Shown: positions 54,250 to 64,000 of the stretch, one piece after another
Position numbering within the stretch: the first letter of the stretch is position 1
How the letters are laid out: each line of letters opens with the position of its first letter
From: Acidobacteriota bacterium
GTDB taxonomy: Bacteria > Acidobacteriota > Terriglobia > Bryobacterales > Bryobacteraceae
Assembly: GCA_018268715.1 (NCBI GenBank)
Contig: JAFDVZ010000027.1
Location: 43,773-107,772, forward strand
Reading direction: 5' to 3'
DNA length: 64,000 bases
Made by a program: the position numbers and the translations under genes
Notes under the pieces: model-generated
The model's input: only the letters and a program-made list of their open reading frames with translations
What the model was told of the DNA's origin: nothing
The model's database searches: none

Positions 54250-55133
54250 AAGGTGCGACCCGTCAGCGCTTCAAAGGCCTGCCGGTATTTTTCGCTGGTT
54301 CTGGCCACCACGTCGTCGGGCAACGCCGGCGCGGGCGGCTGCTTGTTCCAGCGGATGCTTTCCAGGTAGTCGCGGACGTATTGCTTGTCGTAGGAGGGTT
54401 GCGGGCCGCCGGGCGCATAGGAGTCCGCCGGCCAGAAGCGCGAGGAATCGGGCGTCAGCACTTCATCGGCGAGCACCAGTCGATCGCCCACAAAGCCGAA
54501 CTCGAACTTGGTGTCGGCGATGATGATGCCGCGCGACAACGCGTAGTCGGCCGCGTTCTGATAGAGCGCCAGGGTCAGGCGGCGGAGCGCGCCCGCGGTG
54601 GCCTCGCCGACCAGCCCGGTCATGGTTTCAAAGGTGATGTTTTCGTCGTGTCCGCTGACGGCCTTGGTGGCGGGAGTGAAGATGGGTTCCGGCAGGCGGT
54701 CGCTTTCCTTGAGTCCCGGGGGCAGGGAAATGCCGCAAACGCTGCCCTGCCTCTGGTACTCCTTCCAGCCGGAGCCGGACAGATAGCCGCGGGCCACGCA
54801 TTCGATGTTGATCATCTTGGCGCGCGTCACCAGCATCGAGCGCCCCTCCAACTGCGTACGGAGCCGGCGCAGGTGCTCCGGATATTCGTCGACGTTGGCG
54901 GAGATGAGGTGATTGGGGATGATGGGCTCGAACTTCTCAAGCCAGAACAAGGTCATCTGGTTGAGGACCCGGCCCTTGTCCGGGATGCCCGTGGCGAGGA
55001 TGTAGTCGAAGGCGGAGATGCGGTCCGTCGTGACGATCAGGAGCTTTTCGCCCGCGGCGTACATGTCGCGGACCTTGCCTTGCCCGATCCGCACGAACCC
55101 GGGTAAGTCTGTATTGAGTAGTACGGTGTCCAT
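54246..55133 (-). CDS. purC: Phosphoribosylaminoimidazole-succinocarboxamide synthase
   Basis: The 295-residue protein carries SAICAR synthetase features: 'GKVRDMYAAGEKLLIVTTDRISAFDY' near residues 19-44, 'GYLSGSGWKEYQRQG' near 115-130, and 'DTKFEFGF' near 205. It ligates aspartate to CAIR using ATP in purine synthesis. The length fits the longer PurC form. It is transcribed with cvpA (4-bp overlap). No purine riboswitch was seen upstream. Confidence 0.95.
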   Translation of the reverse strand: MDTVLLNTDLPGFVRIGQGKVRDMYAAGEKLLIVTTDRISAFDYILATGIPDKGRVLNQMTLFWLEKFEPIIPNHLISANVDEYPEHLRRLRTQLEGRSMLVTRAKMINIECVARGYLSGSGWKEYQRQGSVCGISLPPGLKESDRLPEPIFTPATKAVSGHDENITFETMTGLVGEATAGALRRLTLALYQNAADYALSRGIIIADTKFEFGFVGDRLVLADEVLTPDSSRFWPADSYAPGGPQPSYDKQYVRDYLESIRWNKQPPAPALPDDVVARTSEKYRQAFEALTGRTL

Positions 55134-55231
55134 TGAAAGCAGGGGACGAGGCTGGCGAACCGGGCCGCATCCTCACTCAATGCTAACTCGTTTACCGCTC
55201 CGCGAGGGTTCGGCCGAATCGGCCCAAGCGC

Positions 55232-56599
55232 CTACTCGCCGCGATCGTCGTCGCCGATGTCGGAGGTGCGGTTCTCGAACTTGGTGAACTCCTTGAGGAA
55301 CACCATCTTGACGATGCCGGTGGGGCCGTTGCGCTGCTTGGCGAGGATCAGGTCGGCCAGACCGCGCAGGTCCTCGCGCTCCGGCTTGTAGACCTCTTCG
55401 CGGTAGATAAAGCCCACCATGTCGGCGTCCTGCTCGATGGAGCCCGATTCGCGAAGGTCGCTCAACTGGGGCTTATGGTCGCCGGGGCGCTGCTCCGGCG
55501 CGCGGCTCAACTGCGACAGGACGATGAAGGGAACCTGCAATTCCGCCGAAAGCAGCTTCATGCCGCGTGACAGGGCGCTGATTTCCTGGTTGCGGTTTTC
55601 GGCCTTGCCGCGGCTGCTCATCAACTGCAGATAGTCGATCACCACCAGCGACAGGCCATGCTCATTCTTCAGGCGCCGCAGCTTGGCGTGGACGTCCATG
55701 ATGGTGGTGCCCGGCGTGTCGTCAATGAACAGGGGCGCTTCGATCAGCCGCTCGGCTTCGTCATGCAGGCGCTGGCGCTCGTCGCGGTTCAGGTATCCGG
55801 CGCGGAACTTCTGCTGGTCGACTCGAGCCCCGGCGCACATCATACGAGTGAGCAGGCTCTCCTTCGACATTTCGAGCGAGAAGACGGCGACGGTTCCCTG
55901 CAGGCGTGTGGCGACATATTGCGCGATGTTTAACGCCAGCGCCGTCTTGCCCATGGCGGGGCGCGCCGCCAGGATGAACAGTTCGCCGGGACGCAGGCCG
56001 CCCGTCATTTCGTCGAATTTCGTGAAGCCGGTGGACACGCCCTTGATGCGGCGGCTGGGGTCCAGAAAGGCGTTCAGGCCGCCCTTGAACTCCTCGATGA
56101 TGCGCGCCGGGTTGGCGAGCGAGTTCGAGGCGCGCGCCTCACCCATCTTGATCAGGGTCTCTTCGGCGCCGGCCAGAATCTCGTCGGGCGTGTCCTCCTG
56201 CAACATCGCGCGGTCGATCACCTTCTGCGAGGAGAAGATGATCTGGCGCAGCAGGCTCTTGTCCTTGACGATGCGGACGTAGCCTTCCAGATTCGAAAGC
56301 TTGGGCATGCCATCGTCGAGCGAGACGATGTAGCTGAACCCGTCGCAGGATTCCAGCTGGCCCTGTCGCATCAGTTCCTCGGCCAGCGTGACGCGGTCGA
56401 TGCGCTCGCCGCGATCGTACAGGTCGGCCATGCGGCCGAAGATGCGGCGGTGCTTTTCCAGGCTGAAATCGTCGGCGGCCAGCGCGGCGGCTACGTTGAT
56501 GAAGACCGAATCGTCGACCAGGACGGAGCCGAGCACGAAGCGTTCGGCGTCGAGATTGGCCGGGAGTCCTCTTTCAAAAGATACGTCGGTGGCTGCCAT
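55232..56599 (-). CDS. dnaB: Replicative DNA helicase DnaB
   Basis: The 455-residue protein has the DnaB N-terminal helical domain (about 10-110) and a RecA-like ATPase with Walker A ARPAMGKTALALNIA near 210. 'LVVIDYLQLMSS' is the Walker B region and 'RNGPTG' comes near the end. It unwinds DNA at the fork as a hexamer. No intein is present. The upstream region contains DnaA-box-like sites. It is transcribed in the same direction as purC but with a 98-bp gap. Confidence 0.96.
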   Translation of the reverse strand: MAATDVSFERGLPANLDAERFVLGSVLVDDSVFINVAAALAADDFSLEKHRRIFGRMADLYDRGERIDRVTLAEELMRQGQLESCDGFSYIVSLDDGMPKLSNLEGYVRIVKDKSLLRQIIFSSQKVIDRAMLQEDTPDEILAGAEETLIKMGEARASNSLANPARIIEEFKGGLNAFLDPSRRIKGVSTGFTKFDEMTGGLRPGELFILAARPAMGKTALALNIAQYVATRLQGTVAVFSLEMSKESLLTRMMCAGARVDQQKFRAGYLNRDERQRLHDEAERLIEAPLFIDDTPGTTIMDVHAKLRRLKNEHGLSLVVIDYLQLMSSRGKAENRNQEISALSRGMKLLSAELQVPFIVLSQLSRAPEQRPGDHKPQLSDLRESGSIEQDADMVGFIYREEVYKPEREDLRGLADLILAKQRNGPTGIVKMVFLKEFTKFENRTSDIGDDDRGE

Positions 56600-56692
56600 T
56601 GAGGGCCAGTAACTAAGCTACCCGCGAAGCGCCGGATCGGACAAGCTCGAATCGCGGCGTTTGTTTTCTGTCGCCTGGACTGTGGAGGAAAC

Positions 56693-56773
56693 AGTGGATA
56701 ACGCTCACGCGATCGAGGCTCCTATTTCGTTGAGAACACAGGCGCCGCCGTGAGTTATCCTCGGTTTTCCACA
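56693..56773. promoter_or_regulatory. Cluster of three DnaA-box-like sites upstream of dnaB
   Basis: TTATCCACT lies on the minus strand (56693-56701), and TTATCCTCG (56755-56763) and TTTTCCACA (56765-56773) lie on the plus strand. TTTTCCACA agrees with the relaxed consensus TTWTNCACA; the others have one and two mismatches. They sit in the 274-bp gap between dnaB and the phosphoesterase gene. Confidence 0.45.
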
Positions 56774-56873
56774 GAACACGATGCTACTTCTATGTTTTAC
56801 CGGATTCCAGGTTGCGAGGGAAGTCCTTTATGTTGAAGCACACGGGGGACTACGCTGAACCGCATAGAACGGC

Positions 56874-57710
56874 CTATTTCGCCCGCATGGAGGGGCCGCT
56901 GCCCCAGTCGAGGTCGGTGAACGTGCGCCCCTGGCCGAGCGGCGGGTCCACCTCTTTAATGACCAGAGAGACCTTGCCGCCCGCCACCGTCGCTCGGACG
57001 TGGTGAAAGAACCACCCGTCCTCGAACCCCTTCGCCCGCAGATGTCCGCCGGAACTACCCACCATCAGGTAGACGACCCCATTGCGTTCAAAACGCGCAA
57101 ACCGGTGCGTGTGGCCGCTGACAATGTACTGGACGTGATGCTTGCGGGCCACGCGGTCGAGCGGGAAGTCGCTTCCAAGCATCACCGGGATCAGCCATGA
57201 CGGCCGGTGGAAGAAGACCATCTTCACGGGACGGGAGGCGGCCCTGGCCAGGTCCTCCTCGAGAAACCGCATCTCCGCGTCCACCAACGATTCGCTTTGG
57301 CTGTTGTCGAGCACCGTAACGTGCACGGGGCCCTGGTCGAAGCTGTAGTGCGCCGGGCGGCGGGTGTGACGCTCCCAGGCGCGGCGCGAGGCCTCCGACC
57401 AGATGTCGTGATTGCCGGGCGTCAGGTACAGGGGAATCCGGCTGTACGGGGCCAACAGCGGTTTCAGCGCGTTCCACTCGGCGTCCACCGTGCGGTCGTC
57501 GCCGCCCTGGATGGAGTCGCCCACGTTGATGGCCAGGTCCGGCTTCCACGCCGCCGCCTCGCGCCACACCTGCTCGTAGACGCCGGGCTGGACCGTTCCC
57601 GTGCGGTCGCCGATGATCACGATGCGGAAAGGCTGGCCGGGCGCGCCCGCCATCAGCGCGGCCACAAGCGCGATCGCCGCCGCGGCGGCCGCCGTGAGCA
57701 TCCGTCTCAT
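56874..57710 (-). CDS. Exported calcineurin-like metallophosphoesterase
   Basis: The 278-residue protein has a signal peptide (1-24). Metal-binding motifs appear in order: IGDRTG, NVGDSI, TPGNHD, FFHRPSW and GHTHRF. The first motif deviates slightly from the usual D-x-H because it is GDRTG after a strand. It hydrolyses phosphoesters in the periplasm; the substrate is unknown. It is divergent from the glycosyltransferase gene by 55 bp. Length and motif set are typical of purple-acid-like small phosphoesterases. Confidence 0.87.
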   Translation of the reverse strand: MRRMLTAAAAAAIALVAALMAGAPGQPFRIVIIGDRTGTVQPGVYEQVWREAAAWKPDLAINVGDSIQGGDDRTVDAEWNALKPLLAPYSRIPLYLTPGNHDIWSEASRRAWERHTRRPAHYSFDQGPVHVTVLDNSQSESLVDAEMRFLEEDLARAASRPVKMVFFHRPSWLIPVMLGSDFPLDRVARKHHVQYIVSGHTHRFARFERNGVVYLMVGSSGGHLRAKGFEDGWFFHHVRATVAGGKVSLVIKEVDPPLGQGRTFTDLDWGSGPSMRAK

Positions 57711-57765
57711 GCCTGGATTTTCTCAGATTACGGGAGAACTCCGCCGGTGGACAGCTACTAAGCGC

Positions 57766-59565
57766 ATGGGGCATTGTGTGACCGCCATTCGTACACTCGC
57801 CGACCAATTCGCGTTGTGGATGCTCGCGCCCCTGGCGATATTTATCCTGATTAGTGGCGTCGATGACCTGATCGTCGACCTTCTGTGGCTACGCTGCTGG
57901 CTGCGGCGGGTCCTGTTCCGGCATCCTCCCTTGGCGACTCCTCCGGCCGCTGGATTCGACGCCCTTCCGGAAAAGCGGATCGCCATCTTCGTGCCGCTTT
58001 GGCGCGAACACGACGTGATCGTCGAAATGCTCGCCCACAACATCGCCCAGATCTGCTATCGCGAGTATGACTTCTTTGTCGGGGTCTATCCGAACGACCG
58101 CGCGACGGTCGATGCGGTGGATTCGGCCGAACGCCGCTTCGGCAACGTGCACATGGCGTTGTGTCCGCATGACGGTCCCACGTCGAAACCCGACTGTCTC
58201 AACTGGATCTACCAGTGCATGTTGGGCTTTGAAGCGCGGGAAGGCGTTCGCTTCGACATCGTGGTGACCCACGACGCCGAGGACCTGATTCACCCGGAAT
58301 CCCTGCGCTGCTTCAATCACTACTGCTCCGACTTCGGGTTTGTGCAGATTCCAGTGCTTGCGCTGAGGACTCCGCTGCTCGCCTTGACCCATGGCGTCTA
58401 TTGCGACGAGTTCGCCGAGTTTCAGACGCGCGACCTGCCCGTGCGCAATCAGACCGGCGCATTCGTTCCTTCGGCTGGAGTGGGAACCGCCTACTCCCGC
58501 GAGGCGCTGGAGTTGCTGGCGGCCTCCGACGGCGATCGCATCTTCGATCCCGGCTGTCTGACGGAGGACTACGAAAACGGCTGCCGCCTGCATTCGCTCG
58601 GCGTACGGCAGTTGTTCGTGCCGGTGGCCGATCCCAAGGCGCCGGTGGCGACCCGGGAGTTCTTTCCTCAACGTCTGAAACCCGCCATCCGCCAGCGGAC
58701 GCGTTGGGTGACCGGCATCGCGCTACAGGGATGGGAGCGGCACGGCTGGCGAGGCGGGTTCCGGCAGGCGTACTGGTTCTGGCGGGATCGTAAGGGCCTG
58801 GTGGCGAGCCCGCTCGGTTTGCTCACCAACATCCTGTGCGCCTATGGTCTGGCCACGCGGATGTGGGATCGCGTCACCCCTCCCGAGAACGTGTCGCGGC
58901 TGCTCGCCTGGACGCTCCTGTTCCAGGTCATTCACCTGACTGTTCGGATGTACTGCACGGGGCGGCTCTACGGGTTCGTATTCAGTCTCATGACGCCGGT
59001 GCGGGCGATCTTCGGCAACATCATCAACGGAGTCTCGGCGGTGCGGGCCGTCGTGCGATACGCCAACGCCAAGGCGCGCGGACGCCAGTTGGCCTGGGTG
59101 AAAACGGCGCACGCCTACCCGGACCGCGAGGCCCTGCTTACTACGCGGCGGCGCATCGGGGAGATCCTGGTCGGATTGGGCTACCTCGATCAGCGCGATC
59201 TGGATGAAGCGTTGGCCGTCAAGCCGCCCACGGTGCGAACCGGGGAGTTTCTCATCGCGCTCGGGGCTATCTCGGACGACGAGCTGTACGAAGGGCTTGC
59301 GATTCAGCAGATGCTTCCGATCGCCGACGTGGTCCCTGGCCAGGTGACCAGGAAAGTGGCTCGTGCGTTGCCGGCGCTGGTCACTTCGCGGTGGCGTGTG
59401 GCGCCATTTCGCGTTGAGGCCGGCCGCCTGGATGTCGCCTGCTCCGAACCGCCAGCCGCGCCGTTGAAAGCCGCGCTCAAGGCGCACACATCGCTCACTG
59501 TCCGCTTCCACTTGATTACTCCGGAAAAGTTCAAACAACTGGCCGCGCGCTGTTCGGCCAGATAG
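57766..59565 (+). CDS. NfrB-like membrane glycosyltransferase with C-terminal MshEN domain
   Basis: The frame is open further upstream, but the ATG at 57766 gives the family-like start (MGHCVTAIRTLADQ) and 599 residues. The N-terminal helix (about 16-45) is followed by a GT2 domain with DxD-like 'HDAEDL', 'EDYENG' and the processive RQRTRW motif. Several helices lie between about 355 and 440. The C-terminal 110 residues read RRIGEILVGLGYLDQRDLDEAL, a type II secretion GspE N-terminal (MshEN) domain often regulated by cyclic di-GMP. In E. coli NfrB is needed for phage N4 adsorption. A secreted polysaccharide is the likely product (inference). Confidence 0.83.
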   Translation: MGHCVTAIRTLADQFALWMLAPLAIFILISGVDDLIVDLLWLRCWLRRVLFRHPPLATPPAAGFDALPEKRIAIFVPLWREHDVIVEMLAHNIAQICYREYDFFVGVYPNDRATVDAVDSAERRFGNVHMALCPHDGPTSKPDCLNWIYQCMLGFEAREGVRFDIVVTHDAEDLIHPESLRCFNHYCSDFGFVQIPVLALRTPLLALTHGVYCDEFAEFQTRDLPVRNQTGAFVPSAGVGTAYSREALELLAASDGDRIFDPGCLTEDYENGCRLHSLGVRQLFVPVADPKAPVATREFFPQRLKPAIRQRTRWVTGIALQGWERHGWRGGFRQAYWFWRDRKGLVASPLGLLTNILCAYGLATRMWDRVTPPENVSRLLAWTLLFQVIHLTVRMYCTGRLYGFVFSLMTPVRAIFGNIINGVSAVRAVVRYANAKARGRQLAWVKTAHAYPDREALLTTRRRIGEILVGLGYLDQRDLDEALAVKPPTVRTGEFLIALGAISDDELYEGLAIQQMLPIADVVPGQVTRKVARALPALVTSRWRVAPFRVEAGRLDVACSEPPAAPLKAALKAHTSLTVRFHLITPEKFKQLAARCSAR

Positions 59566-59767
59566 CTCGACCTGGCCTGAGTCCACTCCTCCGTTTTCGC
59601 GCGACTCTCTGGCCCTCTCCATGCAAGTTATTTCGCCGTGACGAAACTCATGTCGGCAAACTACCGAAAATAAAGCCGTCGCGAGACACCGTGTGAGTCC
59701 AATGCTCACGAGTTCCGCGGCTGAGCGACACACCTCGCGACACTGAGCGAATCGTCCGGCGTCTGTT

Positions 59768-61126
59768 ATGCGCTATTCACGGATCGCGGGAGTAACATCC
59801 CTGTCTTCGATCGCGGCGAAACACTGTCTCGAGTGGTCACCGTTCAGTCCTTTGGAGAGGCGGTTGAGGGGGATCGCGGAGGAACTCGCCGGCGCGCGTC
59901 GGGTCCGAGATCTGGCGGCTGTGATCAATCGCGCGAAGCCGGACCTGGCCCGAGTCCTCGCAAGCCGCTTCGCGCCGCTGGAGGCCAAGGCTCTCACGGT
60001 CAAGCTCCTGAACATATTGCTTGCGCGGCGCCACTTCGATAACCGTGACTCGCGCCTGTTATCCCAACCGATCGGCCTCATTGTCGACCCCTCGAACACC
60101 TGCCAGTTAGCCTGTCCGGGGTGTGTCCACTCCGACTCGGCCGCGCCTCTGTTTGTCTGGCCCAACGCGACGCTCGCCGAGTCCGCGTTTGCCGGCTTGC
60201 TGAAACAATATGGAACGGCCGCCGTGGGCGTGTACCTCTCCGATTACGGCGAGCCGCTGCTGAACCTGCGCACCCCTGCGTTGATCCGCATGGCCAAGCG
60301 GCGCCTGATCACCGCCGGCCTCTCCACCAGTCTGTCGGTCCGCCGTTTCGACGCCGAGGCATACGTGGAGTCCGGTCTCGACTTCATGATCCTGTCCATC
60401 GATGGCGCCACCCAGTCCGTCTATCAGCGCTTCCGGCGCAATGGCGATCTTTCCCGCGTCCTCGGAAACGTGGAGCGCCTGGTCGCCGCGAAACGGCAAC
60501 TCGGCAGCGCGACGCCGGTGCTGTCGTGGAACTTCCTGGCCTTCGAGCACAATCGACACGAAATCGGCAAGGCGGAACGCATGGCTCGCGAACTCGGCGT
60601 CGACCGTTTTCGCGTTGTGCGGCCCTTCGATATCGGCTGGGACGATCCATCCATTCGCGCCGCCAACGTACGCCCGCGCGTCAAGCGCCTGACGTGGAAG
60701 TTTGCCGACAACTGGAATCCGTTTCCCCGGGAACTGGCCGCCGACGAGATCGAATCCGCTTTCGACGCCCGTTTCGAAGCGGAGGAGGGGACACCGCCGA
60801 CCTCTCCCGGTCACACCTGCCATTGGCTGTACAAGAACCTCATCATGGACGCGGCGGGCCGGATCATGCCCTGCTGCGGGGCTCCGGGGCATGACGGCGG
60901 CCTGGTGTTCGCAAGGGCCGGGGAGGTGGACCCCTTCAACTCTCCCCTCTATCGGGAAGCCCGCAGACACTTCACCGGAGCCCCGGCCCCTGACGTCCAC
61001 TGCTCGCGCTGCGTGTGGGATCACACCACGGTGAACATCGGAGGGCGGGAAATCCGCGCCTACTTCCGCGGCGCGGGGCGGGCGTACTTCAATCGGGGGT
61101 GCCTGCGTCTGCTGTCGGACTGGTGA
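59768..61126 (+). CDS. Radical SAM protein with C-terminal SPASM-like cysteines
   Basis: The 452-residue protein has the radical SAM [4Fe-4S] motif C-x3-C-x2-C at Cys112, Cys116 and Cys119 in CQLACPGC. A TIM-barrel core follows, with 'GLDFMILSIDGATQS' near residues 203-217. The C-terminal part has further cysteines (CHWLYK, CCGAP, CSRC) in a SPASM-like arrangement that binds auxiliary clusters. No peptide or sulfatase substrate gene is adjacent. It lies 202 bp after the NfrB-like glycosyltransferase. The reaction is unassigned; sulfatase-maturating enzymes share the fold, but the sequence does not identify it as one. Confidence 0.85.
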   Translation: MRYSRIAGVTSLSSIAAKHCLEWSPFSPLERRLRGIAEELAGARRVRDLAAVINRAKPDLARVLASRFAPLEAKALTVKLLNILLARRHFDNRDSRLLSQPIGLIVDPSNTCQLACPGCVHSDSAAPLFVWPNATLAESAFAGLLKQYGTAAVGVYLSDYGEPLLNLRTPALIRMAKRRLITAGLSTSLSVRRFDAEAYVESGLDFMILSIDGATQSVYQRFRRNGDLSRVLGNVERLVAAKRQLGSATPVLSWNFLAFEHNRHEIGKAERMARELGVDRFRVVRPFDIGWDDPSIRAANVRPRVKRLTWKFADNWNPFPRELAADEIESAFDARFEAEEGTPPTSPGHTCHWLYKNLIMDAAGRIMPCCGAPGHDGGLVFARAGEVDPFNSPLYREARRHFTGAPAPDVHCSRCVWDHTTVNIGGREIRAYFRGAGRAYFNRGCLRLLSDW

Positions 61127-61551
61127 GGGGATGCAAAATTCAACAATTAAATCCGGCAGCATTTGCATTGCCACAATTCATCCGCTATTCTGAGAAAGAA
61201 CCTGCTATTCACCAGTCGGCAGAGGTGCGTGGTTGACAATCTCCCGTGCGCTTTTGTATCCTGGGAAGGTTTGCGAGTAGACCTTCTGCTCCAGAGCTAC
61301 CGCCTCGCGTCAGCGGGGTCCGGCCTGGGGTCAGTCCCGCTGTCCCGACGGATCTAAAGCCGAAGGGGTATGGACGTGTCCGAAGCTGAAACCCTCGCTA
61401 TTTGAAGCCGCGGATTCGATGATCGCGGTTTTGCTGTGCGCCGCCGCAGTTTACTTCGACGGTTGGTTCCGTTGGAGTCGCGCGGCCGGATTTTCGAAGT
61501 TTTCAAGGCTCCCAGGGGCCACTTTGTTCAGGTAACTCAGGAAGGAATTTC
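61127..61551 (+). other. Leader and control region of the str operon
   Basis: No gene is supported in this 425-bp gap. After the promoter at 61233-61262 there is a leader of about 285 bases. It contains a CCGCG...CGCGG stem (61408-61428) followed directly by TTTT, which resembles an attenuator or a weak terminator. A GGAAGG site lies just before the rpsL GTG. Confidence 0.45.
61233..61262 (+). promoter_or_regulatory. Candidate promoter of the rpsL-rpsG-fusA operon
   Basis: A consensus TTGACA (61233-61238) is followed after 18 bases by TATCCT (61257-61262), with a T-rich stretch just upstream of the -10. It is the only good candidate in the gap before rpsL. Confidence 0.6.
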
Positions 61552-61935
61552 GTGCCGACGTTTAACCAACTCGTGCGAAAAGGGCGGAAAGCGCCTCGTT
61601 ATAAGACGGCCAGTCCCGCGCTGCAGGCTTGTCCGCAGCGCCGCGGCGTGTGCACCCGCGTGTACACGACCACGCCCAAGAAGCCGAATTCGGCTTTGCG
61701 CAAAGTCGCCCGCGTGCGACTCACCAACGGAATCGAAGTCACGACGTACATCCCCGGTGTCGGCCACAACCTGCAGGAGCACTCGATCGTGCTGATCCGC
61801 GGCGGCCGTGTGAAGGATCTTCCCGGCGTTCGCTATCACGTTGTGCGCGGCACTCTTGACGCCGCCGGCGTGAGCGGTCGTCTCCAGGGTCGTTCCAAGT
61901 ACGGCGCCAAGCGGCCCAAGGGCGGCGGTAAGTAG
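61552..61935 (+). CDS. rpsL: 30S ribosomal protein S12
   Basis: The 127-residue protein starts at a GTG ([12 protein letters not shown]) behind GGAAGG. It contains [14 protein letters not shown] (about residues 44-57) and '[17 protein letters not shown]', the S12 decoding-centre signature that also carries the streptomycin and beta-methylthio-Asp sites. It is the first gene of the classic str operon and lies 14 bp before rpsG. Confidence 0.97.
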   Translation: MPTFNQLVRKGRKAPRYKTASPALQACPQRRGVCTRVYTTTPKKPNSALRKVARVRLTNGIEVTTYIPGVGHNLQEHSIVLIRGGRVKDLPGVRYHVVRGTLDAAGVSGRLQGRSKYGAKRPKGGGK

Positions 61936-61949
61936 GAAAGGACTTCTAG

Positions 61950-62420
61950 ATGCCTCGTAGACGCAGACCCGAACCCAAGGAAATCCTGCCCGATCCCGTG
62001 TACAACTCGACGCTGGCGGAGAAGTTCGTCAACTCGATGATGTGGGACGGAAAGAAGCAGACGGCCCAGCGGATTTTCTACGGAGCGATGGACATCATCC
62101 GCGACCGCTCGCAGGACGATCCGTTGAAGATCTTCAAGAAGGCTGTTGAGAACGCCAAGCCGCTGCTCGAGGTGAAGACCCGGCGCGTTGGCGGCGCCAA
62201 CTATCAGGTGCCGGTTGAAGTGCCGCAGAATCGCCGCACGAGCCTTGCCTTGCGCTGGATCATCGGCAACGCGCGCACGCGTCCGGAAAAGGGCATGGCC
62301 GAAAAGCTGGCCAACGAGTTGAACGACGCCGCCAATCTGCGCGGCGGTGCAGTGAAAAAGAAAGACGATGTCCACCGCATGGCCGAGGCCAACAAGGCCT
62401 TTGCCCACTATCGGTGGTAA
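61950..62420 (+). CDS. rpsG: 30S ribosomal protein S7
   Basis: The 156-residue protein begins [19 protein letters not shown] and contains the S7 signature segment '[19 protein letters not shown]' near residues 73-91. It is the 16S rRNA 3'-domain assembly nucleator and usually the translational repressor of the str operon. It is preceded by AAAGGA with suitable spacing and followed 135 bp later by fusA. The length is the usual bacterial one. Confidence 0.97.
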   Translation: MPRRRRPEPKEILPDPVYNSTLAEKFVNSMMWDGKKQTAQRIFYGAMDIIRDRSQDDPLKIFKKAVENAKPLLEVKTRRVGGANYQVPVEVPQNRRTSLALRWIIGNARTRPEKGMAEKLANELNDAANLRGGAVKKKDDVHRMAEANKAFAHYRW

Positions 62421-62555
62421 GAACGCGGTTTGCAGTAGCCAGTGCAAGCGGACCCCAGGTAGCGTCCGCATCTGATGAATCCGGGAGGGAATAAGGAGAA
62501 GTGAAGGATCGAAGCTAGCCGCACAATGGCGCTCGCCTTTCACCGACATTAGCTT

Positions 62556-64000
<1,445 letters not shown>

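Noticed and set aside
57601..57765. Upstream extension of the NfrB-like glycosyltransferase
   Set aside because: It overlaps the signal-peptide end of the divergent phosphoesterase and has no family similarity; the ATG at 57766 is better.
61419..61535. 38-codon frame in the str leader
   Set aside because: It lacks a ribosome-binding site and codon bias and lies in a region better explained as a leader.

Overview
This is a GC-rich (roughly 65 %) bacterial chromosome segment that most resembles the Acidobacteriota, order Bryobacterales (Solibacter-like). The taxonomic clues are families typical of that group: a secreted VWFA-related acidobacterial protein (3990-4964), an Oar-type TonB-dependent receptor with a carboxypeptidase-regulatory-like N-terminus (9119-12358), and a protein ending in the Solibacter-type C-terminal domain of the TIGR03437 kind (35430-37331). 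I saw no tRNA, rRNA, CRISPR array, intact insertion sequence or prophage. Coding density is high and most intergenic gaps are short.

Layout. (1) 1-7546, plant-polysaccharide and sugar functions: a GH10 xylanase cut by the left edge, a bacteriohemerythrin, a CE1/enterochelin-type esterase, a ROK fructokinase-like kinase, a VWFA protein, a LacD-type aldolase and a GH35-type beta-galactosidase. (2) 7632-19444, a divergent sugar regulon around a FadR/GntR repressor. On the minus strand are an RpiB/LacAB-type isomerase, an Oar-like receptor and a secreted ADP-ribosylglycohydrolase (ADPRH)-fold protein. On the plus strand are the regulator, a split transketolase, an IolO-like TIM-barrel epimerase, an MFS permease and a second secreted ADPRH-fold protein. 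Four of the plus-strand genes are chained by 4-nt overlaps. The 198-bp divergent region holds good promoter candidates on both strands and a FadR-type palindrome. (3) 20175-26653, a 1743-residue CheB-CheR-PAS-GAF-GAF-PAS-histidine kinase-receiver protein, then a secreted protein of unknown function with a good terminator. (4) 27021-37331, mostly secreted hydrolases: gamma-glutamyltransferase, a Tyr/Trp-rich protein, a Tat-type sulfatase, an esterase, a prolyl oligopeptidase and the TIGR03437-type protein. Between the convergent esterase and peptidase genes lies an unusual chimeric tandem repeat containing pieces of both 3' ends. (5) 37344-44041, an assimilatory nitrate operon (nitrate reductase, a 116-aa unknown, NirB, NirD, nitrate MFS transporter). 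(6) 44299-50205, a two-component-propeller hybrid kinase, a LacI regulator converging on and overlapping it by 51 bp, and an MFS exporter. (7) 50353-61126, a 52-codon small gene, a membrane-anchored Fe-S reductase, a receiver-like small protein, a Gph phosphatase, CvpA, PurC, DnaB, a phosphoesterase, an NfrB-like glycosyltransferase and a radical SAM protein. (8) 61233-64000, the str operon: promoter, long leader, rpsL, rpsG and the start of fusA.

How it fits together: an aerobic or microaerophilic soil heterotroph is plausible. It would degrade plant polymers with exported enzymes, import the products through an Oar/TonB receptor and MFS permeases, and process them through isomerase, aldolase and transketolase chemistry. 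It assimilates nitrate and has elaborate multi-domain sensor kinases. The parts I consider most worth follow-up are the ADPRH/split-transketolase/epimerase regulon and the chimeric repeat at 32585-33350.
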